A stretch of DNA of 64,000 nt. Source: Streptomyces gilvus (GTDB lineage: Bacteria > Actinomycetota > Actinomycetes > Streptomycetales > Streptomycetaceae). Positions 45,646 through 58,953 of this stretch are shown one piece after another. Both the position numbers and the translations under genes were made by a program. The stretch lies in the NCBI RefSeq assembly GCF_022513565.1, contig NZ_JAKWBE010000022.1, positions 81,331-145,330 of the forward strand. Direction: 5' to 3'. The notes under the pieces were generated by a model. That model was not told where the DNA came from. It ran no database searches and worked only from the letters and a program-made list of their open reading frames with translations. Position 1 is the first letter of the stretch. Each line of letters opens with the position of its first letter.

Positions 45646-46608
45646 GTGCAGCGCTGGCGTGGCTTGGAGGACATCCCCGAGGACTGGGGGCGCAGCGTCG
45701 TCACCATCGGCTCGTACGACGGAGTCCACCGCGGCCACCAGCTGATCATCCAGCACGCCGTGGACCGCGCCCGTGAGCTGGGCGTTCCCTCCGTCGTCGT
45801 CACCTTCGACCCGCACCCGAGCGAGGTCGTGCGCCCCGGCAGCCACCCGCCACTGCTCGCCCCGCACCACCGCCGCGCCGAGCTGATGGCGGACCTGGGC
45901 GTGGACGCGGTCCTGATCCTCCCCTTCACCAAGGAGTTCTCGAGGCTGTCGCCGGCCGACTTCGTCGTCAAGGTCCTGGTCGACAAGCTGCACGCCAAGG
46001 CGGTCGTCGAGGGCCCGAACTTCCGCTTCGGCCACAAGGCCGCGGGCAACGTGGAGTTCCTCGCCGAACAGGGCAAGACGTACGACTTCGAGGTCGAGGT
46101 CGTCGACCTGTACGTGACCGGTGAGGCGGGCGGCGGAGAGCCGTTCTCCTCGACCCTCACCCGTCGCCTGGTCGCCGAGGGCGACCTCGAGGGCGCCGCC
46201 GAGATCCTGGGCCGGCCGCACCGGGTGGAGGGCGTGGTCGTCCGCGGCGCCCAGCGCGGCCGCGAGCTCGGCTTCCCCACCGCCAACGTCGAGACGCTGC
46301 CCCACACCGCCGTCCCCGCCGACGGCGTCTACGCCGGCTGGCTGCACGTGGACGGCGAGGCGATGCCGGCCGCGATCTCCGTCGGCACGAACCCGCAGTT
46401 CGACGGCACGGAGCGCACGGTGGAGGCGTACGCCATCGACCGCGTCGGCCTCGACCTGTACGGCCTGCACGTGGCTGTGGACTTCCTCGCGTTCGTCCGC
46501 GGGCAGGCGAAGTTCGAGTCGCTGGAGGCCCTGCTGGAGCAGATGGCCAAGGACGTGAAGGGGTGCCGCGAGCTGGTGGCGGCAGCGTCGTCGGCGGCGT
46601 CGGAGTAA
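45646..46608 (+). CDS. ribF: Bifunctional riboflavin kinase/FAD synthetase
   Basis: A 320-residue enzyme that phosphorylates riboflavin to FMN and adenylates FMN to FAD. The N-terminal nucleotidyltransferase has TIGSYDGVHRGHQLII and VEGPNFRFGHKAAGN; the C-terminal kinase domain has GRPHRVEGVV and GRELGFPTANV. GTG start with GAGGAG about 8 nt upstream. Followed by a strong terminator shared with the convergent gene. It supplies FAD, also the FMN donor for ApbE. Confidence 0.96.
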   Translation: MQRWRGLEDIPEDWGRSVVTIGSYDGVHRGHQLIIQHAVDRARELGVPSVVVTFDPHPSEVVRPGSHPPLLAPHHRRAELMADLGVDAVLILPFTKEFSRLSPADFVVKVLVDKLHAKAVVEGPNFRFGHKAAGNVEFLAEQGKTYDFEVEVVDLYVTGEAGGGEPFSSTLTRRLVAEGDLEGAAEILGRPHRVEGVVVRGAQRGRELGFPTANVETLPHTAVPADGVYAGWLHVDGEAMPAAISVGTNPQFDGTERTVEAYAIDRVGLDLYGLHVAVDFLAFVRGQAKFESLEALLEQMAKDVKGCRELVAAASSAASE

Positions 46609-46630
46609 CGCCTCACGCATTGTCGTCATG

Positions 46631-46670
46631 GCGAAGGGGGCCGGTGCCATCAGGCACCGGCCCCCTTCGC
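46631..46670. terminator. Strong bidirectional terminator between ribF and the EspI-like gene
   Basis: GCGAAGGGGGCCGGTGCC (46631-46648) pairs perfectly with 46653-46670 around a 4-nt loop, an 18-bp stem located between convergent genes. Confidence 0.88.
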
Positions 46671-46681
46671 ATGCACCGGGG

Positions 46682-50974
<4,293 letters not shown>

Positions 50975-51362
50975 AGTTCCTCCTGGTGTGGTCGAGCACC
51001 CTCAATGCCGTGCCGGGGCGACCATGTGCTTGTCGTCCTGATGCGTTGCGAGGCAGACCGATCCACCGGCTCTCCCCCCGAGGCGCCGCCACCTGGTCCA
51101 CGGGTTCTGGCGGCGCGCCCTGTACCAGCCTAATCACCAGTAGCCCCACCCCGGCAGGCCCGTCCACCCTTGAGCACCTGCCCACTGCGTCACAACCAGC
51201 CATGAATTGCCGTACACAGCTTGCTCATTGAGGAAGAAATCGGGCGATACCGTTGCTGGCGCCGTCCATTCGCGCGCGTGATCAAGAAACCCGGCATAGT
51301 GGGGACGTTTCCGTGACCATGTCATGGACGTACGTGCCCGCTTCAGAGGAAAAGGATCCCGC
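50975..51362. promoter_or_regulatory. 388-bp divergent intergenic region
   Basis: Separates the EspI-like gene (minus) and the PQQ-propeller gene (plus). No gene visible. 51180-51320 is noticeably less GC-rich than its surroundings and most likely contains both promoters, but no consensus -35/-10 pair was convincing. The AGGAGGA ribosome-binding site of the minus gene is at 50978-50984 in reverse. Confidence 0.45.
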
Positions 51363-52883
51363 GTGAGCTTCGGCCCACCCCCTTCGATGTACACCCAGTC
51401 CGCCCTGACCGCGGAGACGCAACAGAGGAAGCGCCGTCGGACATGGCTGGTGGGGCTGTTCGTGCTCGTCCTCGTGGCGGCGGTGGGGACGGGCGGGTGG
51501 CTCGTGTGGGGTGGTGACGGAAAGGGAAATGACGGACCGAACCGGGCGGACGACCCCCAAGGGCCCCTCGACGTACGGGAGACCGTCGAGAAGCCGCCCG
51601 CCGATCCCACCGGCAAGATGGCCGTCCGCTTCTCCGTGGACGACCTCAGCCCGGGCGAGCACTACGAGTTGCCCGGCATGTGGGCCACGGACCGGATCCT
51701 CGCCAAGGGCATCAACAAGACCGTCGTCGGCCTGCGCATGGGCACCGACGCCGCACCCGGCGACGAGCAGTGGAAGCTGCCGCTGGACGGACCGATCTGC
51801 GGCTACACGCGCCGCGTCACCGGCGATGACCGCACCGCCGTCCTCTTCCGTGCCAACGACCGCGGCGGCGCCTACTGCAACCACGTCGCCTTCTTCGACC
51901 TCGACACCGGACGCGAGGTCTGGGAGACCGACTTCCCCTACTCCAAGATCGGCGACGCCAAGGGCCTCGCGACCGGCGGCGACGACCAGGACACCCCGAG
52001 CGTGACCCTCACCCACGGCACGGTCGTCGTCACCTGGGGCGGCGGCACCGACGCGTACGCCATGGACGGCGGTCGGCGCCTGTGGCGTACGACGTCGACC
52101 GGCGCCTGCCAGGACATGGGCGCCGCCGGCGGGGACGCGCTGCTGGTGCGCCAGGAGTGCTGGAACGACGACGCCCCGCTCGACTCCACGGACGCCGTCA
52201 GCTACAAGGCGCGCAAGGTCGACCCGCGGACGGGCCGGGTGCTGTGGACGTACTCCGCCGCGCAGGGCGTCCGGGACATCAACATCCCCTCCGCCGAACC
52301 GCCCGTGATCGCCGTGCAGGCGGGCGAGATCGGCATCTCCGAGATGCTCTCCCTCGACGCGAAGGGCGGGACCCGCGCGGTCATCCGCCTGCAGAACGGC
52401 ACCTACGTCGGCGAATGCTCGTACGACGACTACCTCTCCACCGAGGACTGCCCGACCATCGCCGTCGGTGACGGCCAGGTCTTCCTGCGCAGCAAGGAGT
52501 CGGGCGAGCTGACCAACTCCAACTGGATCATCGGCTTCGACCTCGCGACCGGGAACACCACCGAGAAGTTCGACTCCGGCCCCGGCTCGCTGCTGTACCC
52601 GGTGCGGATGAGCGGCGACCGGCTGCTGGCCGTCCGCGTGAGCGACCAGCACATCATGCCCTCGGGGCTGGTCGGCCTGGACCCGGCAACGGGCAGGGAG
52701 ACCCCGTACCTCTACTTCGACCTGCCCGAGGAGGCCGACCTGATGACGATGACCGAGTACAACGACATCGTCGTCCAGGACGGCCGCATCTTCTTCGGCG
52801 TCAAGAAGGTCGACGGCCCCGCCAAGGGACAGCCGAAATGGGTCTACCTCGCCCTCGGCATCGAGAGCATGGCCGTCCGGTAG
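51363..52883 (+). CDS. Membrane-anchored PQQ-type beta-propeller protein
   Basis: A 506-residue protein with a short cytoplasmic N-terminus, one membrane helix (around TWLVGLFVLVLVAAVGTGGWLVW, residues 27-49) and an extracytoplasmic domain with PQQ-like blade motifs such as FFDLDTGREVWETDFP, KVDPRTGRVLWTY and GFDLATGNT. The blades lack obvious quinone-binding residues, so it is probably a protein-interaction propeller. Several Cys pairs (ICGYT, AYCNH, ECSYD, EDCPT) could form disulfides. I chose the GTG at 51363 with AAGGA 6 nt upstream. Function unknown. Confidence 0.8.
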   Translation: MSFGPPPSMYTQSALTAETQQRKRRRTWLVGLFVLVLVAAVGTGGWLVWGGDGKGNDGPNRADDPQGPLDVRETVEKPPADPTGKMAVRFSVDDLSPGEHYELPGMWATDRILAKGINKTVVGLRMGTDAAPGDEQWKLPLDGPICGYTRRVTGDDRTAVLFRANDRGGAYCNHVAFFDLDTGREVWETDFPYSKIGDAKGLATGGDDQDTPSVTLTHGTVVVTWGGGTDAYAMDGGRRLWRTTSTGACQDMGAAGGDALLVRQECWNDDAPLDSTDAVSYKARKVDPRTGRVLWTYSAAQGVRDINIPSAEPPVIAVQAGEIGISEMLSLDAKGGTRAVIRLQNGTYVGECSYDDYLSTEDCPTIAVGDGQVFLRSKESGELTNSNWIIGFDLATGNTTEKFDSGPGSLLYPVRMSGDRLLAVRVSDQHIMPSGLVGLDPATGRETPYLYFDLPEEADLMTMTEYNDIVVQDGRIFFGVKKVDGPAKGQPKWVYLALGIESMAVR

Positions 52884-52895
52884 CTCTACGCCTCT

Positions 52896-53171
52896 CTACG
52901 CCTCCGGCGACGGCTCCAGGTCGAACTCGCCGTCCCGGGCACCGAGCACGAAGGCCCGCCACTCCGCCTCCGTGTAGCGCAGCACGGTGTCCGGGTCGAG
53001 CGAGGAGCGCATGGCCACGGCACCGCCGGGAAGATAGGCGATCTCGACCCGCTCCTCGTGCTCCTCGGTGCCGGGCGCGCCGTACCACTCCGCGTCGGAG
53101 ATGTCGAGCGCGTACAACTCGTCACGCTCCCGCTCCTTGCGCGCCTTGATCTGCTCTTCCGTCTCCGCCAT
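52896..53171 (-). CDS. DUF397 domain protein
   Basis: A 91-residue protein. VEIAYLPGGAVAMRSSLDPDTVLRYTEAEWRAFVLGARDGEFD matches DUF397, small streptomycete proteins that commonly partner an adjacent XRE-type regulator (WhiJ/BldB-like systems). No such regulator lies next to it here. An extra ~40 charged residues precede the domain. GGAAGGGACCC is just upstream of the ATG. It converges with the PQQ-propeller gene. Confidence 0.85.
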   Translation of the reverse strand: MAETEEQIKARKERERDELYALDISDAEWYGAPGTEEHEERVEIAYLPGGAVAMRSSLDPDTVLRYTEAEWRAFVLGARDGEFDLEPSPEA

Positions 53172-53242
53172 GGGTCCCTTCCCGACGTACGAGAACGATC
53201 TGTACGGTCACCCTAGTGGCCGCGTCGGCCCGCCCTCCGGGT

Positions 53243-53278
53243 TTCCACAGCCTCTTCCACGGCCTCATCCACAGGTGG
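53243..53278 (+). repeat. Three 12-bp tandem repeats upstream of rpsO
   Basis: TTCCACAGCCTC (53243-53254), TTCCACGGCCTC (53255-53266) and ATCCACAGGTGG (53267-53278) form a 12-bp-period array with TCCAC in each unit, about 20 bp above TACCCT (53298-53303), a possible rpsO -10. Regularly phased protein-binding sites are possible. Confidence 0.5.
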
Positions 53279-53414
53279 CGAGCCCGCCCCCTAGCTGCTG
53301 GTACCCTGATGGATGGCCGTGTGTGCACGGCCTTCCGCCTTGCGAGTAACAGAAGCTTCCCCGAGACGAAGACCGGGGCACTCGGAGGCACTCTCAGACC
53401 ATTGAGGAGTACGC

Positions 53415-53702
53415 GTGTCGCTCGACGCCGCCACGAAGAAGCAGATCATCTCCGAGTTCGGTACCCAGGAGGGTGACACCGGCTCCCCCGAGGTCCAGGT
53501 CGCTCTGCTGTCCCGTCGGATCTCCGACCTGACCGAGCACCTCAAGACCCACAAGCACGACCACCACTCCCGCCGTGGCCTGCTGATCCTCGTCGGTCAG
53601 CGCCGTCGCCTGCTGCAGTACCTGGCGAAGAAGGACATCCAGCGCTTCCGTGCGCTGGTCGACCGCCTCGGCATCCGCCGTGGTGCGGCGGGCGCCCGGT
53701 AA
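53415..53702 (+). CDS. rpsO: 30S ribosomal protein S15
   Basis: A 95-residue primary 16S rRNA-binding protein. TGSPEVQVALLSRRISDLTEHLKTHKHDHHSRRGLL and the LDxL-type C-terminus are family signatures. GTG start preceded by GAGGAG. The rpsO-pnp order is conserved in bacteria. Confidence 0.97.
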   Translation: MSLDAATKKQIISEFGTQEGDTGSPEVQVALLSRRISDLTEHLKTHKHDHHSRRGLLILVGQRRRLLQYLAKKDIQRFRALVDRLGIRRGAAGAR

Positions 53703-54038
53703 GACGCCGTGAGGGGAGCGGTTCCCGGAGCATCGGGGGCCGCTCCCTTTGCGTACGTACGGAAAGTACTGACGTGGCGGCGGAAACGTGCGGAGTGTCC
53801 CTCACGCTTTGTAGTGTGGTAGCACAACGCCATACGCACGACACGTAACGCCGTACCACACAGAACGAGGAGAAGCGCACCCAAGCCGCCGCCGGTCCTC
53901 GGTAGTGGCCCCCGGGAATGAACCCCGGGTGCTTCGATCGAAGACCGGCCCGCACCGCACGGAGCGCTTCTCCGCGACTGTCCCCCCGCCACACGGGCGA
54001 GGCGGGACAAAAGACGACAAGTAACGGAGAAAACGCTA
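53703..54038 (+). promoter_or_regulatory. rpsO-pnp intergenic region with structured RNA
   Basis: 336 bp without a gene. It contains a hairpin after rpsO (annotated separately), a possible TAGTGT -10 at 53812-53817, and a folded element at 53892-53948 closed by CCGGTC/GACCGG with an inner CCCGGG pair and the 12-bp palindrome CTTCGATCGAAG (53932-53943). In other bacteria, including Streptomyces, the pnp leader is cut by RNase III and pnp is autoregulated; these stems are candidates. Confidence 0.55.
53715..53751 (+). terminator. Hairpin after rpsO
   Basis: GGGAGCGG (53715-53722) pairs with CCGCTCCC (53741-53748) with extra C/G pairing inside, followed by TTT. May be a partial terminator or an RNase III site of the rpsO-pnp transcript. 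Confidence 0.65.
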
Positions 54039-56264
54039 GTGGAGAACGAGACCCACTACGCCGAGGCCGTCATCGACAACGGCTCCTTCGGCACCCGCAC
54101 CATCCGCTTCGAGACGGGCCGCCTGGCCAAGCAGGCCGCCGGCTCCGCCGTGGCGTACCTGGACGACGACACCATGGTGCTGTCGGCCACCACCGCCTCC
54201 AAGAACCCCAAGGACCAGCTCGACTTCTTCCCCCTGACGGTGGACGTCGAGGAGCGGATGTACGCCGCCGGCAAGATCCCCGGCAGCTTCTTCCGCCGTG
54301 AGGGCCGGCCCAGCGAGGACGCGATCCTCACCTGCCGCCTCATCGACCGCCCGCTGCGCCCGTCCTTCAAGAAGGGCCTGCGCAACGAGATCCAGGTCGT
54401 CGCCACGATCATGGCCCTCAACCCCGACCACCTGTACGACGTCGTGGCGATCAACGCCGCCTCCGCGTCCACGCAGCTGGCCGGTCTGCCCTTCTCCGGC
54501 CCGATCGGCGGCGTCCGCGTCGCGCTGATCAACGGCCAGTGGGTCGCCTTCCCGACGCACACCGAGCTCGAGGACGCCGTCTTCGACATGGTCGTCGCCG
54601 GCCGCGTCCTGGAGGACGGCGACGTCGCGATCATGATGGTCGAGGCCGAGGCCACCGAGAAGACCATCCAGCTGGTCAAGGGCGGCGCCGAGGCGCCGAC
54701 CGAGGAGGTCGTCGCCGCCGGTCTGGACGCCGCGAAGCCCTTCATCAAGGTGCTCTGCAAGGCCCAGGCCGACCTCGCCGCGAAGGCCGCCAAGCCCACC
54801 GCCGAGTTCCCGATCTTCCTCGACTACCAGGACGACGTCCTGGAGGCGCTGACCGCCGCTGTCAAGCCGGAGCTCGCCTCCGCGCTGACCATCGCGGGCA
54901 AGCAGGAGCGCGAGGCCGAGCTGGACCGCGTCAAGGGTCTGGCCGCCGAGAAGCTGCTCCCGGAGTTCGAGGGCCGCGAGAAGGAGATCTCCGCCGCGTA
55001 CCGCTCGCTGACCAAGACCCTGGTCCGTGAGCGCGTCATCAAGGAGAAGAAGCGCATCGACGGCCGCGGTGTCACCGACATCCGCACCCTGGCCGCCGAG
55101 GTCGAGGCCATCCCGCGCGTGCACGGCTCGGCGCTGTTCGAGCGTGGCGAGACCCAGATCCTGGGCGTCACCACCCTGAACATGCTCCGCATGGAGCAGC
55201 AGCTGGACACCCTCTCCCCGGTGACCCGCAAGCGCTACATGCACAACTACAACTTCCCGCCGTACTCCACCGGCGAGACCGGCCGCGTCGGCTCCCCGAA
55301 GCGCCGCGAGATCGGCCACGGCGCCCTCGCCGAGCGCGCGCTCGTGCCGGTACTGCCGACGCGCGAGGAGTTCCCGTACGCGATCCGCCAGGTGTCCGAG
55401 GCCCTCGGCTCCAACGGCTCGACGTCCATGGGCTCGGTCTGCGCCTCCACCATGTCGCTGCTGAACGCCGGTGTGCCGCTGAAGGCCCCCGTCGCCGGCA
55501 TCGCCATGGGCCTCATCTCCCAGGAGATCGAGGGCGAGACGCACTACGTCACCCTCACCGACATCCTCGGTGCGGAGGACGCCTTCGGCGACATGGACTT
55601 CAAGGTCGCCGGCACCAAGGAGTTCGTGACCGCGCTCCAGCTCGACACCAAGCTGGACGGCATCCCGGCCTCCGTCCTGGCCGCCGCCCTCAAGCAGGCC
55701 CGTGACGCCCGCCTCCACATCCTCGACGTGATGATGGAAGCGATCGACACGCCGGACGAGATGTCCCCGAACGCCCCGCGGATCATCACCGTCAAGATCC
55801 CCGTGGACAAGATCGGCGAGGTCATCGGCCCCAAGGGCAAGATGATCAACCAGATCCAGGAGGACACGGGCGCCGAGATCACCATCGAGGACGACGGCAC
55901 CATCTACATCGGCGCCGCCGACGGCCCCTCCGCCGAGGCCGCCCGTACGACCATCAACGGCATCGCCAACCCGACGATGCCCGAGGTCGGCGAGCGCTAC
56001 CTGGGCACGGTCGTGAAGACGACGACGTTCGGCGCCTTCGTCTCCCTCCTGCCCGGCAAGGACGGTCTGCTGCACATCTCGCAGATCCGCAAGCTGGCCG
56101 GCGGCAAGCGCGTGGAGAACGTCGAGGACGTGCTCGGCGTGGGCCAGAAGGTCCAGGTCGAGATCGCCGAGATCGACTCCCGCGGCAAGCTCTCCCTCAT
56201 CCCCGTGATCGAGGGCGAAGAGGGCTCCGACGACGACGCGAAGAAGGACGACACCGACAAGTGA
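54039..56264 (+). CDS. pnp: Polynucleotide phosphorylase / guanosine pentaphosphate synthetase
   Basis: A 741-residue 3'-5' phosphorolytic exoribonuclease; in Streptomyces it is also known for guanosine pentaphosphate synthetase and poly(A)-type polymerase activity. Two RNase PH domains flank a helical domain; KH follows at VDKIGEVIGPKGKMINQIQ and S1 at GERYLGTVVKTTTFGAFVSL, with an acidic tail. GTG start at 54039 with ACGGAGA upstream. It overlaps the M16 protease by GTGA. Confidence 0.97.
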   Translation: MENETHYAEAVIDNGSFGTRTIRFETGRLAKQAAGSAVAYLDDDTMVLSATTASKNPKDQLDFFPLTVDVEERMYAAGKIPGSFFRREGRPSEDAILTCRLIDRPLRPSFKKGLRNEIQVVATIMALNPDHLYDVVAINAASASTQLAGLPFSGPIGGVRVALINGQWVAFPTHTELEDAVFDMVVAGRVLEDGDVAIMMVEAEATEKTIQLVKGGAEAPTEEVVAAGLDAAKPFIKVLCKAQADLAAKAAKPTAEFPIFLDYQDDVLEALTAAVKPELASALTIAGKQEREAELDRVKGLAAEKLLPEFEGREKEISAAYRSLTKTLVRERVIKEKKRIDGRGVTDIRTLAAEVEAIPRVHGSALFERGETQILGVTTLNMLRMEQQLDTLSPVTRKRYMHNYNFPPYSTGETGRVGSPKRREIGHGALAERALVPVLPTREEFPYAIRQVSEALGSNGSTSMGSVCASTMSLLNAGVPLKAPVAGIAMGLISQEIEGETHYVTLTDILGAEDAFGDMDFKVAGTKEFVTALQLDTKLDGIPASVLAAALKQARDARLHILDVMMEAIDTPDEMSPNAPRIITVKIPVDKIGEVIGPKGKMINQIQEDTGAEITIEDDGTIYIGAADGPSAEAARTTINGIANPTMPEVGERYLGTVVKTTTFGAFVSLLPGKDGLLHISQIRKLAGGKRVENVEDVLGVGQKVQVEIAEIDSRGKLSLIPVIEGEEGSDDDAKKDDTDK

Positions 56265-57640
56265 CGTCGAGCAGCTCGACGGCGACGGCCCCCACCACCA
56301 CGGAGGCGCGGGCCGTCGCCCGTACCCAAACCCTGATCAAGGGCCAGAACGGCATCGGCACGGTCCGCAAGACCACCCTCCCGGGCGGCCTGCGCATCGT
56401 CACCGAGACGCTGCCCTCCGTCCGCTCCGCGACCTTCGGCATCTGGGCGCACGTCGGCTCCCGCGACGAGACCCCGGCCCTGAACGGTGCCACCCACTAC
56501 CTGGAGCACCTGCTCTTCAAGGGCACCTCCAAGCGCAGCGCCCTGGACATCTCCTCCGCCCTCGACGCGGTCGGCGGCGAGATGAACGCGTTCACGGCGA
56601 AGGAGTACACGTGCTACTACGCGCGCGTGCTCGACAGCGACCTGCCGCTCGCCATAGACGTCGTCTGCGACATGCTCACCGGCTCCCTGATCCTCGAAGA
56701 GGACGTCAACGTCGAGCGCGGCGCCATCCTCGAAGAGATCGCCATGACCGAGGACGACCCGGGCGACTGCGTGCACGACCTGTTCGCGCACACGATGTTC
56801 GGCGACAACCCCCTCGGCCGCCCGGTCCTCGGCACCGTCGACACCGTCAACGCCCTCACCGCCGACCGCATCCGCCGCTTCTACAAGAAGCACTACGACC
56901 CCACCCACCTGGTCGTGGCGGCCGCCGGCAACATCGACCACAACAAGGTCGTACGACAGGTCCGCGCCGCCTTCGAGAAGGCGGGCGCCCTCACCAACCC
57001 CGACGCCACGCCCCTCGCCCCGCGCGACGGCAGGCGTGCCCTGCGCACCGCGGGCCGCGTGGAACTGCTCGGCCGCAAGACCGAGCAGGCGCACATCGTC
57101 CTCGGCATGCCGGGCCTGGCCCGCACGGACGACCGGCGCTGGGCGCTCGGCGTGCTGAACACGGCCCTCGGCGGCGGCATGTCCTCCCGCCTGTTCCAGG
57201 AGGTCCGCGAGAAGCGCGGCCTGGCCTACAGCGTGTACTCGTACACCTCCGGCTTCGCCGACTGCGGTCTGTTCGGCGTGTACGCCGGCTGCCGGCCCTC
57301 GCAGGTCCACGACGTGCTGAAGATCTGCCGGGACGAACTCGACCAGGTCGCCGAGCACGGCCTGTCCGACGACGAGATCGACCGTGCCATCGGCCAGCTG
57401 CGGGGCTCGACCGTCCTCGGCCTGGAGGACACCGGCGCGCTGATGAACCGCATCGGCAAGAGCGAGCTGTGCTGGGGCGAGCAGATGTCGGTGGACGACA
57501 TGCTGGGCCGGATAGCGTCGGTCACCCCGGACGACGTCCGCTCGGTCGCCCGCGACATCCTGGGGAAGCGGCCCTCGCTGTCGGTCATCGGCCCGCTCAA
57601 GGACAAGCAGGCGTCCCGGCTGCACGACGCCGTCGCCTGA
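56261..57640 (+). CDS. M16 family zinc metallopeptidase
   Basis: A 459-residue pitrilysin/MPP-like protease. The inverted zinc motif HYLEH is present (ATHYLEHLLFKGT), with the distal Glu in ERGAILEEIAM, and the second non-catalytic domain carries GLAYSVYSYTSGF. The GTG start overlaps the pnp stop. The pnp-protease-dapB order is a recalled Streptomyces feature. Substrates unknown; no signal peptide, so cytoplasmic. Confidence 0.93.
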   Translation: MTSSSSTATAPTTTEARAVARTQTLIKGQNGIGTVRKTTLPGGLRIVTETLPSVRSATFGIWAHVGSRDETPALNGATHYLEHLLFKGTSKRSALDISSALDAVGGEMNAFTAKEYTCYYARVLDSDLPLAIDVVCDMLTGSLILEEDVNVERGAILEEIAMTEDDPGDCVHDLFAHTMFGDNPLGRPVLGTVDTVNALTADRIRRFYKKHYDPTHLVVAAAGNIDHNKVVRQVRAAFEKAGALTNPDATPLAPRDGRRALRTAGRVELLGRKTEQAHIVLGMPGLARTDDRRWALGVLNTALGGGMSSRLFQEVREKRGLAYSVYSYTSGFADCGLFGVYAGCRPSQVHDVLKICRDELDQVAEHGLSDDEIDRAIGQLRGSTVLGLEDTGALMNRIGKSELCWGEQMSVDDMLGRIASVTPDDVRSVARDILGKRPSLSVIGPLKDKQASRLHDAVA

Positions 57641-57677
57641 CACCCGTCTTCGGTATCTGCGTGAGGAAGCGAAAGAG

Positions 57678-58430
57678 ATGAGCAAGCTGCGCGTGGCGGT
57701 CCTCGGAGCCAAGGGCCGCATCGGCTCCGAGGCGGTACGGGCCGTCGAGGCGGCCGAGGACCTCGAGCTGGTGGCCGCCCTCGGCCGGGGCGACAAGCTG
57801 GAGACCCTCGCCGAGACCGGCGCCCAGGTCGCGGTCGAACTGACCACGCCGGACTCGGTGATGGCCAACCTCGAGTACTGCGTGGGCCACGGCATCCACG
57901 CGGTCGTCGGCACCACCGGCTGGACCGACGAACGCCTCACGCAGCTGCGGGGCTGGCTCGCCGCCTCCCCGGAGACGGGCGTCCTCATCGCGCCCAACTT
58001 CTCCATCGGCGCCGTCCTGACCATGAAGTTCGCGCAGATCGCCGCGCCGTACTTCGAATCGGTCGAGGTCGTCGAACTGCACCACCCGAAGAAGGTCGAC
58101 GCCCCGTCGGGTACGGCCACCCGCACGGCCCAGCTCATCGCCGAGGCCCGGCGCGCGGCGGGCACCGCCCCGGCGCCGGACGCCACGGAGACGGCCCTGG
58201 ACGGCGCCCGCGGCGCCAGCGTCGACGGGATCCCCGTGCACGCCGTCCGCCTGCGCGGTCTGCTCGCCCACCAGGAGGTGCTGCTCGGCGGCGAGGGCGA
58301 GACCCTGACGATCCGCCACGACTCCCTCCACCACAGCAGCTTCATGCCGGGCATCCTGCTCGGCGCGCGCCGCGTGGTGACCACCCCGGGCCTGACCTTC
58401 GGCCTGGAACACTTCCTGGACCTGGGCTGA
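57678..58430 (+). CDS. dapB: 4-hydroxy-tetrahydrodipicolinate reductase
   Basis: A 250-residue NAD(P)H-dependent enzyme of lysine/diaminopimelate biosynthesis. The nucleotide motif VAVLGAKGRIGSEAVRAV is N-terminal; the catalytic/substrate motif ELHHPKKVDAPSGTA and RGLLAHQEVLLGG are visible. It works after DapA, which is encoded 2.8 kb downstream. Confidence 0.96.
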   Translation: MSKLRVAVLGAKGRIGSEAVRAVEAAEDLELVAALGRGDKLETLAETGAQVAVELTTPDSVMANLEYCVGHGIHAVVGTTGWTDERLTQLRGWLAASPETGVLIAPNFSIGAVLTMKFAQIAAPYFESVEVVELHHPKKVDAPSGTATRTAQLIAEARRAAGTAPAPDATETALDGARGASVDGIPVHAVRLRGLLAHQEVLLGGEGETLTIRHDSLHHSSFMPGILLGARRVVTTPGLTFGLEHFLDLG

Positions 58431-58437
58431 CACCGCC

Positions 58438-58890
58438 ATGCGCGCCAAGCTGTCCTACGCCATAACCGCCGCCGTCCTGGTCTTCTACTTCGTCCTGGTC
58501 GGCAGCCGCGGCGTCATGCTCATCGAGTCCGGCACCCTCGTGACCGTCACCTTCGGCGTGGCGGTGCTGATCCTGCCGGTCATCGGCCTGTGGTTCCTGT
58601 GGAAGAACACCCAGTTCGTCCGCAAGGCCAACCGGCTCGCCGCCGAACTCGACGCCGAGGGCGGCCTGCCCGTCGACGAACTGAGGCGCACGCCGGGCGG
58701 CCGGATCGACCGCGACTCCGCCGACGAGGTCTTCGCCAAGCGCAAGGCCGAGACGGAGGCGGCCCCCGACGACTGGCGCAGCTGGTTCCGCCTCGCCGTC
58801 GCCTACCACGACGCCCGCGACACCCCGAGGGCGCGCAAGGCGATGCAGCGTGCGATCGCCCTGCACGAGGGCAGGGCGATCGAGGCGTAG
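58438..58890 (+). CDS. Small membrane protein with TPR-like C-terminus
   Basis: A 150-residue protein with two membrane helices in the first ~58 residues (AITAAVLVFYFVLVGSRG and VTFGVAVLILPVIGLWFLW), then a charged region and a C-terminal TPR-like helix pair (DDWRSWFRLAVAYHDARDTPRARKAMQRAI). It starts 7 bp after dapB, so is co-transcribed. The family is conserved in Streptomyces next to dapB as I recall; function unknown. Confidence 0.85.
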   Translation: MRAKLSYAITAAVLVFYFVLVGSRGVMLIESGTLVTVTFGVAVLILPVIGLWFLWKNTQFVRKANRLAAELDAEGGLPVDELRRTPGGRIDRDSADEVFAKRKAETEAAPDDWRSWFRLAVAYHDARDTPRARKAMQRAIALHEGRAIEA

Positions 58891-58920
58891 CCCCCGCCGT
58901 CGGCCCTCACGAACGCCGAA

Positions 58921-58953
58921 GGGGCCGTTCCGCACTTCTCGCGGACGGGCCCC
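58921..58953 (+). terminator. Hairpin terminator downstream of the dapB unit
   Basis: GGGGCCGTTCCGC (58921-58933) pairs with GCGGACGGGCCCC (58941-58953) around a 7-nt loop, with one or two mismatches in the middle. The following ~200 bp up to the minus-strand gene show no convincing CDS. Confidence 0.7.

Noticed and set aside
53243..53278. Cluster of DnaA boxes / replication origin
   Set aside because: Units match the Streptomyces DnaA box only partly and no dnaA/dnaN genes are nearby; kept only as a repeat finding.
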